Below, one piece after another: positions 16,632 through 24,716 of a stretch of DNA of 64,000 nt. Each line of letters begins with the position of its first letter. The first letter of the stretch is position 1. A model generated the notes under the pieces. It saw nothing but the letters and a program-made list of their open reading frames with translations. It did not search any database and had not been told where the DNA came from. This DNA is from Ktedonobacteraceae bacterium (GTDB lineage Bacteria; Chloroflexota; Ktedonobacteria; Ktedonobacterales; Ktedonobacteraceae): the NCBI GenBank assembly GCA_035653615.1, contig DASRBN010000003.1:124001-188000 (forward strand), written 5' to 3'. The position numbers were made by a program, and so were the translations under genes.

Positions 16632-16973
16632 CTAGTCTAGATGAGCTTTAGGTTTTGGTTTTCCGCCATGAGTTACATTGATGATCACTTCCCTCGAAGA
16701 TTTTGCGGGCATATGTTCCTCGTATCTTTGGGCTGTTGCAAAAGGCTCAACAATAGAAGCTATCTGGGAGGCAGCTTTATATTGTGAGATTTGTTCGTCT
16801 GGCGTACCTGTTAATAATGGTTGTTGTATTTCAAAAAACATTAATGTAAATTCAGAACCTTGTTGTTGGACAACAAGATGGGTCGCATGATCCGTTCTGA
16901 TAGAATCAGGAACTACCCATTTGATTGGCTTGGGCATCTGGTCTATAGTTTCGCCAATTTTCTGCTCATTCAT
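16632..16973 (-). CDS. Hypothetical protein, possibly DUF3467-like
   Basis: The 113-residue soluble protein starts at an ATG with GGGAG 7 bases upstream. The layout VPDSIRTDHATHLVVQQQ, then EFTLMFFEIQQP and a helical C-terminal half (ASIVEPFATAQRYEEHMP) resembles small DUF3467 proteins, in which a beta-sheet half is followed by helices; this match is by eye and weak. It is a single gene flanked by AT-rich spacers. No function is proposed. Confidence 0.6.
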   Translation of the reverse strand: MNEQKIGETIDQMPKPIKWVVPDSIRTDHATHLVVQQQGSEFTLMFFEIQQPLLTGTPDEQISQYKAASQIASIVEPFATAQRYEEHMPAKSSREVIINVTHGGKPKPKAHLD

Positions 16974-17279
16974 GTGCTACTCCCTGATGATAAGACCCAC
17001 GAATCCCTATCCCCATCCTAAATATACATGCTTTTTTGCACGAAGGCAAATTATTGCTAAGTATAGAGCAAATCAGCTTGCAGAAAGCTCATTAGCATCT
17101 CAATGAATTACCTTTTGCCCTCTAATTATAACTGCTATATAGCTCATCTACAAGCCTGTTTATTAAGACCAATAATTTCCAGGAAATCAGGGCCGATTAT
17201 AACCTCTTTCTATGTTAGACTCAAGATAGCGAGTCCAATGGATATGGTCAGCAGAAGAAGATATTTGAGGAGCATACGA
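16974..17279. other. Intergenic spacer, no gene seen
   Basis: AT-rich divergent spacer. The frame of the next gene is open upstream to 17103, but that extension is low-complexity and lacks a ribosome site, so it was not counted as coding. Confidence 0.5.
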
Positions 17280-17819
17280 ATGAGAGAAGATACGGCATTA
17301 GTCATCATCGATACGCAAGTAGGGATTATTGAACCAGGATACCGAGGTCAGGAAGTGCTGGATAATATCGTGACATTGCTTGCCGGGGCGAGGGCCAGCG
17401 GCATGCCGGTGATCTACGTGCAACATGATGAGCCGGAGGGATATCCGCTCGAAGTGAATACACCGGCCTGGGAGATTCATCCAGCCATTGCACCTCAGGA
17501 AGGCGAGCCGGTTGTGCATAAACGCGCATCGGATTCGTTCTATGACACCACCTTGCAGCAAGAACTGGAAGCGCGCGGCATCAAACACCTTATCGTTGTC
17601 GGCGGGCAGACAGAATATTGTGTCGATACGACCGTCCGGCGCGCAACTATCATGGGATACGATGTGACACTGGTCAAAGATGCCCATACTACAGAGGATT
17701 ATGATGGAGCGGTGCTTACAGCTGCCCAGAGAATAGACTACCATAACCAGATTCTGGACGGCTTCGGCACAGGTGGGCACCGCATCAGAGTCAAGCCGGC
17801 AGATGAGATAGTATTTTGA
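17280..17819 (+). CDS. Isochorismatase-like cysteine hydrolase
   Basis: GAGGAG 7 bases upstream fixes the ATG at 17280. The 179-residue product has the family layout: ALVIIDTQVG (catalytic Asp), a central basic loop HKRASDSFYDTTL (catalytic Lys) and VVGGQTEYCVDTTVR with the nucleophilic Cys preceded by a cis-peptide-like region. It should hydrolyse an amide or ester such as nicotinamide, a ureide or a related small substrate; which one cannot be told. The DinB-like gene follows 33 bases later on the same strand. Confidence 0.87.
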   Translation: MREDTALVIIDTQVGIIEPGYRGQEVLDNIVTLLAGARASGMPVIYVQHDEPEGYPLEVNTPAWEIHPAIAPQEGEPVVHKRASDSFYDTTLQQELEARGIKHLIVVGGQTEYCVDTTVRRATIMGYDVTLVKDAHTTEDYDGAVLTAAQRIDYHNQILDGFGTGGHRIRVKPADEIVF

Positions 17820-17852
17820 TGTTCTATCTTCGGTGTGAAAGGAGAAATGCAG

Positions 17853-18350
17853 ATGGCGACAACAATGAACAAAGCCAGGTTGCTCGACGAAATCAACAGC
17901 AATTACGCGACTCTGGAAACAGCCCTGGCATCACTAAAGCAGGAGCAAATGACAACGCCCGTCGTAACCGGTGACTGGTCGATTAAAGATATTCTCGCGC
18001 ACCTTGCTGCCTGGCATCGTTACCTGCTTATTCACCTGCAAGCCGCCATGCGCAACGAAGAACCTGCGGATAAAGGGTTTACTGGCGGTGGGGACACGGA
18101 TACCATGAATGCGCGTTTCTACGAACAAAATAAAATACGTTCATTGGATGATGTGCAGGCCGATTTTCGTGCCACGTACCGGCAGGTTGTAGAAGCGGTT
18201 CAGGCATTAAGCGACGAAGACCTGTTTGACCCGCAGCGATTCGCCTGGATGAAAGGCAATGCGCTGTGGGAACTGGTTGCCGGCAATACCTATGAGCATT
18301 ACCAGGAACACCTGCAATCAATACAGGAGTGGTTGAGCAAGGCCAGGTAA
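17853..18350 (+). CDS. DinB/ClbS (DfsB)-family four-helix protein
   Basis: GGAG 8 bases before the ATG at 17853 decides the start over earlier in-frame codons. Residues show the ClbS/DfsB pattern: KARLLDEINSNYATLETAL, then TGDWSIKDILAHLAAWHRYL, with metal-ligand-type histidines in the second helix, and a C-terminal ELVAGNTYEHYQEHLQSI helix. Family members are four-helix bundles that include colibactin-resistance cyclopropane hydrolases and thiol-dependent transferases. The ~165-residue length is typical. A stress or detoxification role is possible. Confidence 0.8.
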   Translation: MATTMNKARLLDEINSNYATLETALASLKQEQMTTPVVTGDWSIKDILAHLAAWHRYLLIHLQAAMRNEEPADKGFTGGGDTDTMNARFYEQNKIRSLDDVQADFRATYRQVVEAVQALSDEDLFDPQRFAWMKGNALWELVAGNTYEHYQEHLQSIQEWLSKAR

Positions 18351-18358
18351 GATTTAAA

Positions 18359-18426
18359 GAGATGCTTCGCTGCGCTCAGCATGACATACCCCGGGGCATG
18401 TCATGCTGAGTGCAGCGAAGCATCTC
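18359..18426. repeat. REP-like palindrome, family C copy 1
   Basis: Arms GAGATGCTTCGCTGCGCTCA and its complement pair almost perfectly around CCCCGGGG. Seven copies of this family occur in the window. Confidence 0.85.
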
Positions 18427-18455
18427 AGAAGCATCTAATAAATGTCAGGAAAATC

Positions 18456-19679
18456 ATGGTGAAATTACTTTCTCGCTCAGGAGAGTTAACGAGTACAATA
18501 CATATCTCTCGCGAACAGGCGCGCCGTTTTCTGGCTACATATCATTTCCGGCCCACGGATATCGCGGGGGTAATTGACCGGTTACGCACAGTGCAGTACG
18601 ACCCGCTCAATCCCGTTGGGCGCAATCCCGATCTGGTTTTTCAGGCGCGTGTTCCTGGCTACCAGGTCGATGATTGGCAGAAGGCGGCATATAGTGATCG
18701 CCTTGTCTATGATGCCTGGGACAAGATGGCCTGTCTCGTACCGGTGAGCGATTGGCCAAAGCGGGCTTTGATACGCGAGAGGTATCGCCCATATCACGAT
18801 GATGAAATCCTGGAGAAGGATACCGAGGTCGCGGCCTCCATCCTGGCCGCGATTGACGCTCAGGGGCCGCTTTCTTCATTGGAATTCGAGGACCGCGTGC
18901 GTATCGCGCCTGCCGGCTCGTGGTCGGGGCTGACCAGGACGAAACGTGCCATTCGCGCGATGTGGGTGTCCGGTCTGCTGGTCACGCATCACCGTCAGGC
19001 CGGGCGCCATTACTATGACCGGCCAGAGCGCGTTATCCCGCCGGAGCATTTTCGCGCCGCGCCGTTATTGGATGTTGAAGCCTACCATCGCTGGATTGTG
19101 GAGCAGCGCCATTACTCGGCAGGCCTGTTGCACGAGGTAGCCGACCCATCTATCAGGGGTTCATATGGCAGCAGCGCGGATGGTAACCGGGCGCGGCTGC
19201 AACTGGTAGAATCCGGCGTGCTTACACCTGTACTGGTGGGAGAAAAGAAGTGGCCCTATTACATGCCAACCCGTTTGCTGGAGTTGCTGGATGCTCCTCT
19301 GCCGGAGCCTCGCGTCATCTTTTTGGGGCCGCTCGATAGCCTGCTGTGGGACCGCAAGGCCGTTCGCCAGATCTTTGATTTCGATTATGTCTGGGAAGTG
19401 TACAAGCCTGAGAACGTGCGCAAATGGGGCTATTATGTGCTGCCCGTCTTCTACGGTGACCGCTTTATCGCGCGTGTCGATTCGCGCCTGGAAAAGGGCA
19501 TCTGGACAATTTCGCGCTGGTGGTGGGAACCGGATGTGCAATTAGATGCCTACCTGCTGGATGCGCTGCGCGTTGCTATCGAGCGTTTCTTGCGCTATCT
19601 GCGTGCTGATGGAGTAAGTATGGGAGAAGATGTTGATAGGGTGGTTAAGGAGGCTATTTTGAGTGGCCCTATGGCTTGA
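18456..19679 (+). CDS. YcaQ/AlkZ-family DNA glycosylase-like winged-helix protein
   Basis: The start at 18456 (AGGA upstream) excludes the palindrome that an upstream start would translate. The 407-residue protein belongs to the HTH_42 family: ISREQARRFLATYHF, then RTVQYDPLNPVGRNPDLVF, and tandem winged helices across the middle. In AlkZ/YcaQ the catalytic Q-x-Q/D motif lies at this site; here it reads Q-Y-D, matching the E. coli YcaQ type that opens DNA interstrand crosslinks. The C-terminal part (GPLDSLLWDRKAVRQIFDF, YYVLPVFYGDRFIARVD) is well conserved. Base excision of bulky or crosslinked adducts is expected. Confidence 0.83.
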   Translation: MVKLLSRSGELTSTIHISREQARRFLATYHFRPTDIAGVIDRLRTVQYDPLNPVGRNPDLVFQARVPGYQVDDWQKAAYSDRLVYDAWDKMACLVPVSDWPKRALIRERYRPYHDDEILEKDTEVAASILAAIDAQGPLSSLEFEDRVRIAPAGSWSGLTRTKRAIRAMWVSGLLVTHHRQAGRHYYDRPERVIPPEHFRAAPLLDVEAYHRWIVEQRHYSAGLLHEVADPSIRGSYGSSADGNRARLQLVESGVLTPVLVGEKKWPYYMPTRLLELLDAPLPEPRVIFLGPLDSLLWDRKAVRQIFDFDYVWEVYKPENVRKWGYYVLPVFYGDRFIARVDSRLEKGIWTISRWWWEPDVQLDAYLLDALRVAIERFLRYLRADGVSMGEDVDRVVKEAILSGPMA

Positions 19680-19814
19680 AGTGAAGCCCACACATTCCCT
19701 TGCCTGTTATTGACATGCTATTCCTGCGTCGTCTTTCCACTTTCCAGAAGCATGTTGTATCATTTGGTTACTTGCTTTAACAGCCTCTTAGTGGGAAGAA
19801 CTCAGGGCAACTCT

Positions 19815-20489
19815 ATGGATGTAAAGGAACCTCAGCAACATGTGGGGGAAGAAGGAACTTCTATTCGTCGCAAACCGCGCGCATCTCGTCGCAAACCGGG
19901 CTTCTGGTGGAGATTGGCATTCCAGACACGAGCAGGCAAAGCGCGCGGTTTTCTGCGTTTCTGGCCTCTCTGGGAGCGTTTTACCCTCTTCATATGGCAT
20001 GTGAAACCGGTGCCTGGCTCGCCTCATGGCCTGTTTCAACTGCATATCACCCGTTATCATGGTCGCCCGATAGATCTGCCGGATGGAGTGCATGTGCAAA
20101 AGGGAGACGTGATTGGCGAATTACACTTTCGCAATCGCATGCTGCTCCAGAAAGCGCGGCATGCCGGTCCCTGGGATATCCTGCGCATGGTGGAGCAAGA
20201 TTTACAGGCGCTGGCAGCCTGGACGCAAGAACCCGATTTTCCCCCTGCACTGCGTGCTTTTTTGGGAATCACCCTGCTGAGCCGTGTAGCACCGCGACTG
20301 GGCTTTACGGTGCGCGAACGTCCCAGAAATCTGCTCGCCTGGCTAGACCGCTTCTTTATGACAGGTTTGCTGGTCCTCTACAACGAGAGCGGACTTGGCA
20401 GGCTCCTGCGCGGGACAACCTACGGAACATATCCACAGGAGGTATGGATGTCGAGGAAGGAACTGGTCAGGCGATATGGCGGCCTGTAG
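19815..20489 (+). CDS. YkoP-like domain protein
   Basis: The ATG at 19815 was chosen as the last before conserved-looking sequence; upstream ATGs at 19710 and 19752 remain possible and the ribosome site is weak. The ~224-residue protein has a basic N-terminus, then [38 protein letters not shown] and a helical half ending [16 protein letters not shown]. That pattern resembles the YkoP-like domain found alone or fused to polysaccharide deacetylases. The molecular role is unknown. It converges with the GH13 gene. Confidence 0.55.
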   Translation: MDVKEPQQHVGEEGTSIRRKPRASRRKPGFWWRLAFQTRAGKARGFLRFWPLWERFTLFIWHVKPVPGSPHGLFQLHITRYHGRPIDLPDGVHVQKGDVIGELHFRNRMLLQKARHAGPWDILRMVEQDLQALAAWTQEPDFPPALRAFLGITLLSRVAPRLGFTVRERPRNLLAWLDRFFMTGLLVLYNESGLGRLLRGTTYGTYPQEVWMSRKELVRRYGGL

Positions 20490-20553
20490 GGATAGCGCCT
20501 GGTACCTGTCCTGCAGCCATACCAATGAGATCTTCGAACCGGCAGGTGGCGCG

Positions 20554-22437
20554 CTACAGGTGAAGTGGCGTGAGGCCCGCGGTCGTGCTTTGCCCCAGAA
20601 TCTGCACCTCCATCGGCTGCAGCGTAACAGTGATGAACTTTACCGGCCCTTGCCCAACTGTGCCATCGACCTCGTAAACAACCACTTCCTCGCTGCTTTG
20701 TGTCACGGGGCCGGGAGGCGTATAGTTGGATTTGTTGCTATACAGCACCTGGTAAGGCGCGCCTATAGTGTTGATAGTGCCGTCGACAATGATGGCAAGC
20801 GAGATGGTATCCTGCGTACTGGTGTTGGCGACGATAATCACTTCCTGATCGCTCAAGAGGCGAGAGAATGCCAGCACGCCGGGTGCCAGGGTGGAGATAC
20901 TGAAAACCGTGTGATCGCCGGAAAGGGGCCGGAAGTACTGCCGCCCATAGCGTAAAGCAGGCTGGCCTGCCCGCACGCTCGCGATTTCCTTGATGGCTGC
21001 GTAAAACTTTGAACCGGTATCGAAGGCATCCGGTTTGCCCCATAGCGCCTCGCGGACTGCCTCCGGCGCGTTGCCGCTACCATGCAGGCCTTGCTCGGTA
21101 CCATAATAGACGCAGGGAATGCCCTGCAAGGAAAATAAGCAGGCCAGTGCCAGTGTGACCTGGTCGTCGTATTGATCCGGGTTGCCGGCGGGACAGTAGT
21201 AGAAACGATGCGTCTGATCGTGATTATCCAGAAACGTTACGAAAAAGTTGCTCGCATCGCCATGCGTACTCAGAATGTTATGCTCCGCCTGCCTGCGATA
21301 CTCGTACATGCCCACAACTTCGCTCGGAGCCAGTTCGCCCTTGCAGACCCCAGGAAGTTTGTAGAAAAGCGGATAATCAAGGGCCGCATCCACGCCGATT
21401 AAATCGCCTGCCTCCGTGTCCATCGTATTGCGGCCAATGAAAGCGGCGATTTTGTCCTCGCTGTCATAGACTTCGCCAAAGGTGAAGAAGTTTTTCTTGC
21501 CGATGCTGAGCGCGAATTCGCGCATTTCGTCTCCAAAGAGGCGGGCAAAGCTGCGGTCAATGTACTTTAAGGTATCAATGCGGAATCCATCGATGTCGAA
21601 GCGCGCGATCAGGTACTGGTAAGCGCGGATCAAGGCAACCTGTAGATTGGGATCGCCGGTCAGCATTTGTTTAAGAGAGGCGAAGTCGCCGATGGTTTGA
21701 TCCCCATTCGGGTCGGGCAGGCCCTGCCGCCGGAAATAGGCATTGAAGCGCAGTTCTGCCGGCCAGACGGCTGCATCGAGAGATGGATTCTGGATTTCTT
21801 CAGCAACAGGCCAGTCCTGGCGAGGATTGCCATGTTCGTCACGCCACAGAATGGGGTAGGTTGTCGCGCTATATTCGGCCTCCGACCCTTCAGACGAGGA
21901 ACACGTGGCATCGCCGGGACGACACTGGTAAGCAAACACATCACCGCTATGATTGAGTACAATATCGAAGATGACATAAATATTCAGGGCATGGGCCGCG
22001 TCAACCAGCGCCCGCAGTTCCTGCTCGGCCACATCGGGGCTTGAGGCGAAGCGTGGCTCGATGCGCAGAAAATCCTGGATCCCGTAGCCGTGATAGCTGC
22101 CCTGCGAGTACTGGCAGTTTTTGAGAACCGGGGAGAGCCAGATCGCTCCCACGCCCAGGTTCTTCAAATAGGGAAGCTGCTCTCGCACGCCATTGAAGGT
22201 GCCGCCCTGGAATTGTCCGTAGATACTATCATAGGGCATCTGGCGCGGCGGGGCGGTGGGATTGTTGAAGCGGTCGAGCATGAGAAAATAAATCCAGGAG
22301 TCACGCCAGTCCTGGGGCGAAGGAAACGCCGGTGCAATTTCGATGCTGCGCCTATCCAGCATAATTTGCCTGCGAGTTCGCGTTCGCGCGCTCTCCATGG
22401 CGCTCTGAATATCTGGATGCCATACGCTTGCTAGCAT
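20554..22437 (-). CDS. GH13 alpha-amylase family glycosidase
   Basis: The 627-residue (beta/alpha)8 enzyme has all GH13 conserved regions: FDIVLNHSG (region I), GFRIDTLKYI with the nucleophile D288 (II), FFTFGEVYDS with the acid/base E322 (III) and TFLDNHDQ with the transition-state Asp D407 (IV). The final ~110 residues form a beta-rich C domain. There is no signal peptide, so it should act inside the cell on maltodextrins or related alpha-glucans, unless a non-classical route is used. No ribosome site is strong; ATG 22437 was kept. It fits with the debranching enzyme at 51225 for alpha-glucan turnover. Confidence 0.9.
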   Translation of the reverse strand: MLASVWHPDIQSAMESARTRTRRQIMLDRRSIEIAPAFPSPQDWRDSWIYFLMLDRFNNPTAPPRQMPYDSIYGQFQGGTFNGVREQLPYLKNLGVGAIWLSPVLKNCQYSQGSYHGYGIQDFLRIEPRFASSPDVAEQELRALVDAAHALNIYVIFDIVLNHSGDVFAYQCRPGDATCSSSEGSEAEYSATTYPILWRDEHGNPRQDWPVAEEIQNPSLDAAVWPAELRFNAYFRRQGLPDPNGDQTIGDFASLKQMLTGDPNLQVALIRAYQYLIARFDIDGFRIDTLKYIDRSFARLFGDEMREFALSIGKKNFFTFGEVYDSEDKIAAFIGRNTMDTEAGDLIGVDAALDYPLFYKLPGVCKGELAPSEVVGMYEYRRQAEHNILSTHGDASNFFVTFLDNHDQTHRFYYCPAGNPDQYDDQVTLALACLFSLQGIPCVYYGTEQGLHGSGNAPEAVREALWGKPDAFDTGSKFYAAIKEIASVRAGQPALRYGRQYFRPLSGDHTVFSISTLAPGVLAFSRLLSDQEVIIVANTSTQDTISLAIIVDGTINTIGAPYQVLYSNKSNYTPPGPVTQSSEEVVVYEVDGTVGQGPVKFITVTLQPMEVQILGQSTTAGLTPLHL

Positions 22438-22502
22438 GGTTTTTCTTTCTCGCTTTCTTCCTGTATGTGAGCCGAGCTCCTTCCCCTTCGTTGCTCAGGG
22501 CT

Positions 22503-22568
22503 TCGGCTTCTTGCGCTCAGAATGACATGGTGCGGGGCATGTCATTCTGAGCGAAGCGAAGAATCTCT
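22503..22568. repeat. REP-like palindrome, family C copy 2
   Basis: Arms around 22503-22530 and 22539-22568 (TCATTCTGAGCGAAGCGAAG in the right arm) fill most of the otherwise gene-free 22438-22778 spacer. Confidence 0.8.
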
Positions 22569-22778
22569 ACCCGCACTTGCTCATGCCGCTGGCATTATAG
22601 CATACATACAATCGCTGCCTGGTTCCTCGGTTTTGAGTTTTCGAATCCTGCCCATGACGCCTTAATAGCGCTTCTATCGTATTCTACTTTAGGAGCATCA
22701 GGAGACCGGAAGGCCGATGTCTCAATTGAGGAAGCAATCAGGGCATCCCGGAAGAGCTTTTAACCGGTGAGGTAAACG

Positions 22779-23393
22779 ATGAATGAGAGCAAAAATAGCT
22801 TGAGAATATCCTATGCGTTGTGCTGTGTGGTGGTCATCGCGCTATTCCTGGCGGCATGTAGCGGGCCTACGACCACTTCGAGCAGCCAGACCTATACGGT
22901 AAATGTGAAGGTGGTGAAAGGCCAGGATAATGCGACGGTTGTACTGCTGCCCGTCATGATACATGGTCACGGGCCGTTTACGTTCGCGCTTGATACCGGC
23001 GCCAGCATCTCTTTAATTGCTCCTTCGCTTGTCAGACGGTTTGGGCTGCAAGCAGCAGGTTCCAGCCAGTCAATCAGCGGGATTGGCGGCGTGCAGCAGG
23101 CGACGCCGGTGTCCATATCCAATTGGAGTACCGGTTCTATCCATTTGCCATCAGCAGTCATTGTGTCGGCCTCCATTCCTCATGAGCGTGGAAGCGGTTT
23201 TGTCGGGCTGCTTGGCTCTGATATATGGAGCCGCTTTGGCAAGTTTACCCTCGACTATAGCGGTGGCACGCTCACAGTCTATAAGCAGATAGCCACATCT
23301 TCTGATAGCATCCCAGCCGTTTCTAGCGGGCAAATTCGCGTAGTGAGGCTGGCAGCGGCATCCATTGATAGGTGGCGCCGCAGTCCGGCATGA
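22779..23393 (+). CDS. Retropepsin-like aspartyl protease lipoprotein
   Basis: GAGG stands 8 bases before the ATG. A signal sequence ends in the lipobox LAACS, so the mature 175-residue protein is membrane-tethered outside the cell. FTFALDTGASISLI is the aspartyl-protease DTGAS motif, and later GLLGSDIWSRFG and FTLDYSGGTLTVY match the clan AA flap/psi-loop pattern of single-domain retropepsin-like enzymes, which act as dimers. Substrate unknown. It converges with the GH5 gene 30 bases on. Confidence 0.82.
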   Translation: MNESKNSLRISYALCCVVVIALFLAACSGPTTTSSSQTYTVNVKVVKGQDNATVVLLPVMIHGHGPFTFALDTGASISLIAPSLVRRFGLQAAGSSQSISGIGGVQQATPVSISNWSTGSIHLPSAVIVSASIPHERGSGFVGLLGSDIWSRFGKFTLDYSGGTLTVYKQIATSSDSIPAVSSGQIRVVRLAAASIDRWRRSPA

Positions 23394-23422
23394 TCTGTTG
23401 CTCCTGGAGCAATCGCGGATAG

Positions 23423-24589
23423 CTACGAACCCAGGATCGAGCCATAGCCGCTGGCGACAGCCTGGCCGATGCTGTTAAGCTGGGTGGGAGCTGCTCCGCC
23501 ACCTGGGACGAGGTCGTTTGCGCCAAAGTAACAGGCTTCGACGTCGTTTTGTTGCAAGAATGGGATCATTACGCTGGGATCAGGTTTGCCGGGTTTGCCA
23601 CCCCATTCGCCGACGATAAAGGCGTCACCATGAGTGTGGACGAAGGAGACGAGAGAGGTGGTATTGCTCGGGGTCCAGTGCGCCGCGTAAATATGCGTAT
23701 CAAACATGAGATTTTTTTGCGTGTACATGGGATATTGACCGGACATGATCTGCTGCAGGCCGTTTTCGTAGACCATGACGATGGAATTAGGCGCGTATTG
23801 CCGCACCGTGTCGATGCGCTGATTCATGTACTGGAAGTAGGTCTGCGTGCTGATACCACTGACTTCTTTGGGCGAGGGTTCGTTCCACACGTCAAAGATG
23901 ATCTGTGGGTCATTACTGTACATTTTGGCCAGGTCGGTGAGGGCCTGTAATGGCGTGGGCTGGTAGGTCGATTGCTCTTCTGGATTGGGCGGAGTATTCT
24001 TGTTGGCCTGGTTCTGTGAGGGGCAGGGAACAGTGACTCCTGTGCCGCAGGGCGGGTTATGAAATTCGGTGGCGGCGTCGATAATCACGTAGTTGCCGTT
24101 CTGCTTTTGCCAGTTGATCACCGTTTCGAGCCACTGCTGGAAGTGCATATGTGCGTTGGGGACGTAGACGTTGGTATCCCACCAGTAGGTGTTAATCGCT
24201 TCGCGTACTACATTCATGGGTATATGCTGCTTATACCAGCTGATAGAGGATAATGGTTGATGCCCGGCTGAACTGAGGAACAGACCGCCCATATTCATGC
24301 CCAGCAGGTGAACCAGGCAATTATGCGAATCGACGATCTGGCCGGCAGCATTGACGTGCAGCCAGGAAAAGGTATAGGAGCCATCGGGATTTTTTGTCAC
24401 GCCCTGGCCATTGCACGTGGCCGAACCCGTGCCAGGTGTAGGAGTGGTCGAACCCACCGGTGACGAGTTGGACCTGCTCAGAAATATGTACGATAAGGAA
24501 AAGGTGACGACAAGGACGGCTAAAGCAAGCAATGCGAAAAAGATGATCAGATTGCGATTTCTATGTGGATTTCCGGGAAAGTCATTCAT
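23423..24589 (-). CDS. Membrane-anchored GH5 family glycosidase
   Basis: ATG at 24589 follows AGGGG by 8 bases; a GTG nine bases earlier is also open. One N-terminal helix (LIIFFALLALAVLVVTFSL) is followed by a Ser/Thr/Pro linker and a catalytic domain facing outside. IIFDVWNEPSP carries the GH5 acid/base Glu and FIVGEWGGK the nucleophile Glu, with MVYENG and DTHIYAAHW in between. Expected substrate is a beta-linked glucan or mannan such as cellulose. Length fits an endo-acting GH5 plus anchor. Confidence 0.88.
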   Translation of the reverse strand: MNDFPGNPHRNRNLIIFFALLALAVLVVTFSLSYIFLSRSNSSPVGSTTPTPGTGSATCNGQGVTKNPDGSYTFSWLHVNAAGQIVDSHNCLVHLLGMNMGGLFLSSAGHQPLSSISWYKQHIPMNVVREAINTYWWDTNVYVPNAHMHFQQWLETVINWQKQNGNYVIIDAATEFHNPPCGTGVTVPCPSQNQANKNTPPNPEEQSTYQPTPLQALTDLAKMYSNDPQIIFDVWNEPSPKEVSGISTQTYFQYMNQRIDTVRQYAPNSIVMVYENGLQQIMSGQYPMYTQKNLMFDTHIYAAHWTPSNTTSLVSFVHTHGDAFIVGEWGGKPGKPDPSVMIPFLQQNDVEACYFGANDLVPGGGAAPTQLNSIGQAVASGYGSILGS

Positions 24590-24611
24590 TACAATCACCC
24601 CTGAGCGCCAT

Positions 24612-24644
24612 CATGTCATTCTGAGCGAAGCGAAGAATCTCATG
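24612..24644. repeat. REP-like element, family C copy 3 (single arm)
   Basis: Only one arm (TCATTCTGAGCGAAGCGAAG) is present, between the GH5 and DUF4012 genes. Confidence 0.7.
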
Positions 24645-24716
24645 ATCGCAGCCTTTTACTTCCAATTCCATAAACCGGTTCGGCATAGGGACATACCCTT
24701 GTGGCCGCCCTTCGAA

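Noticed and set aside
17103-17279. N-terminal extension of the isochorismatase-like gene
   Set aside because: No ribosome site, unlike family N-termini; GAGGAG before the ATG at 17280 is clear.
19709-19714. TTGACA upstream of the YkoP-like gene as a promoter
   Set aside because: No -10-like sequence at 16-18 bases.
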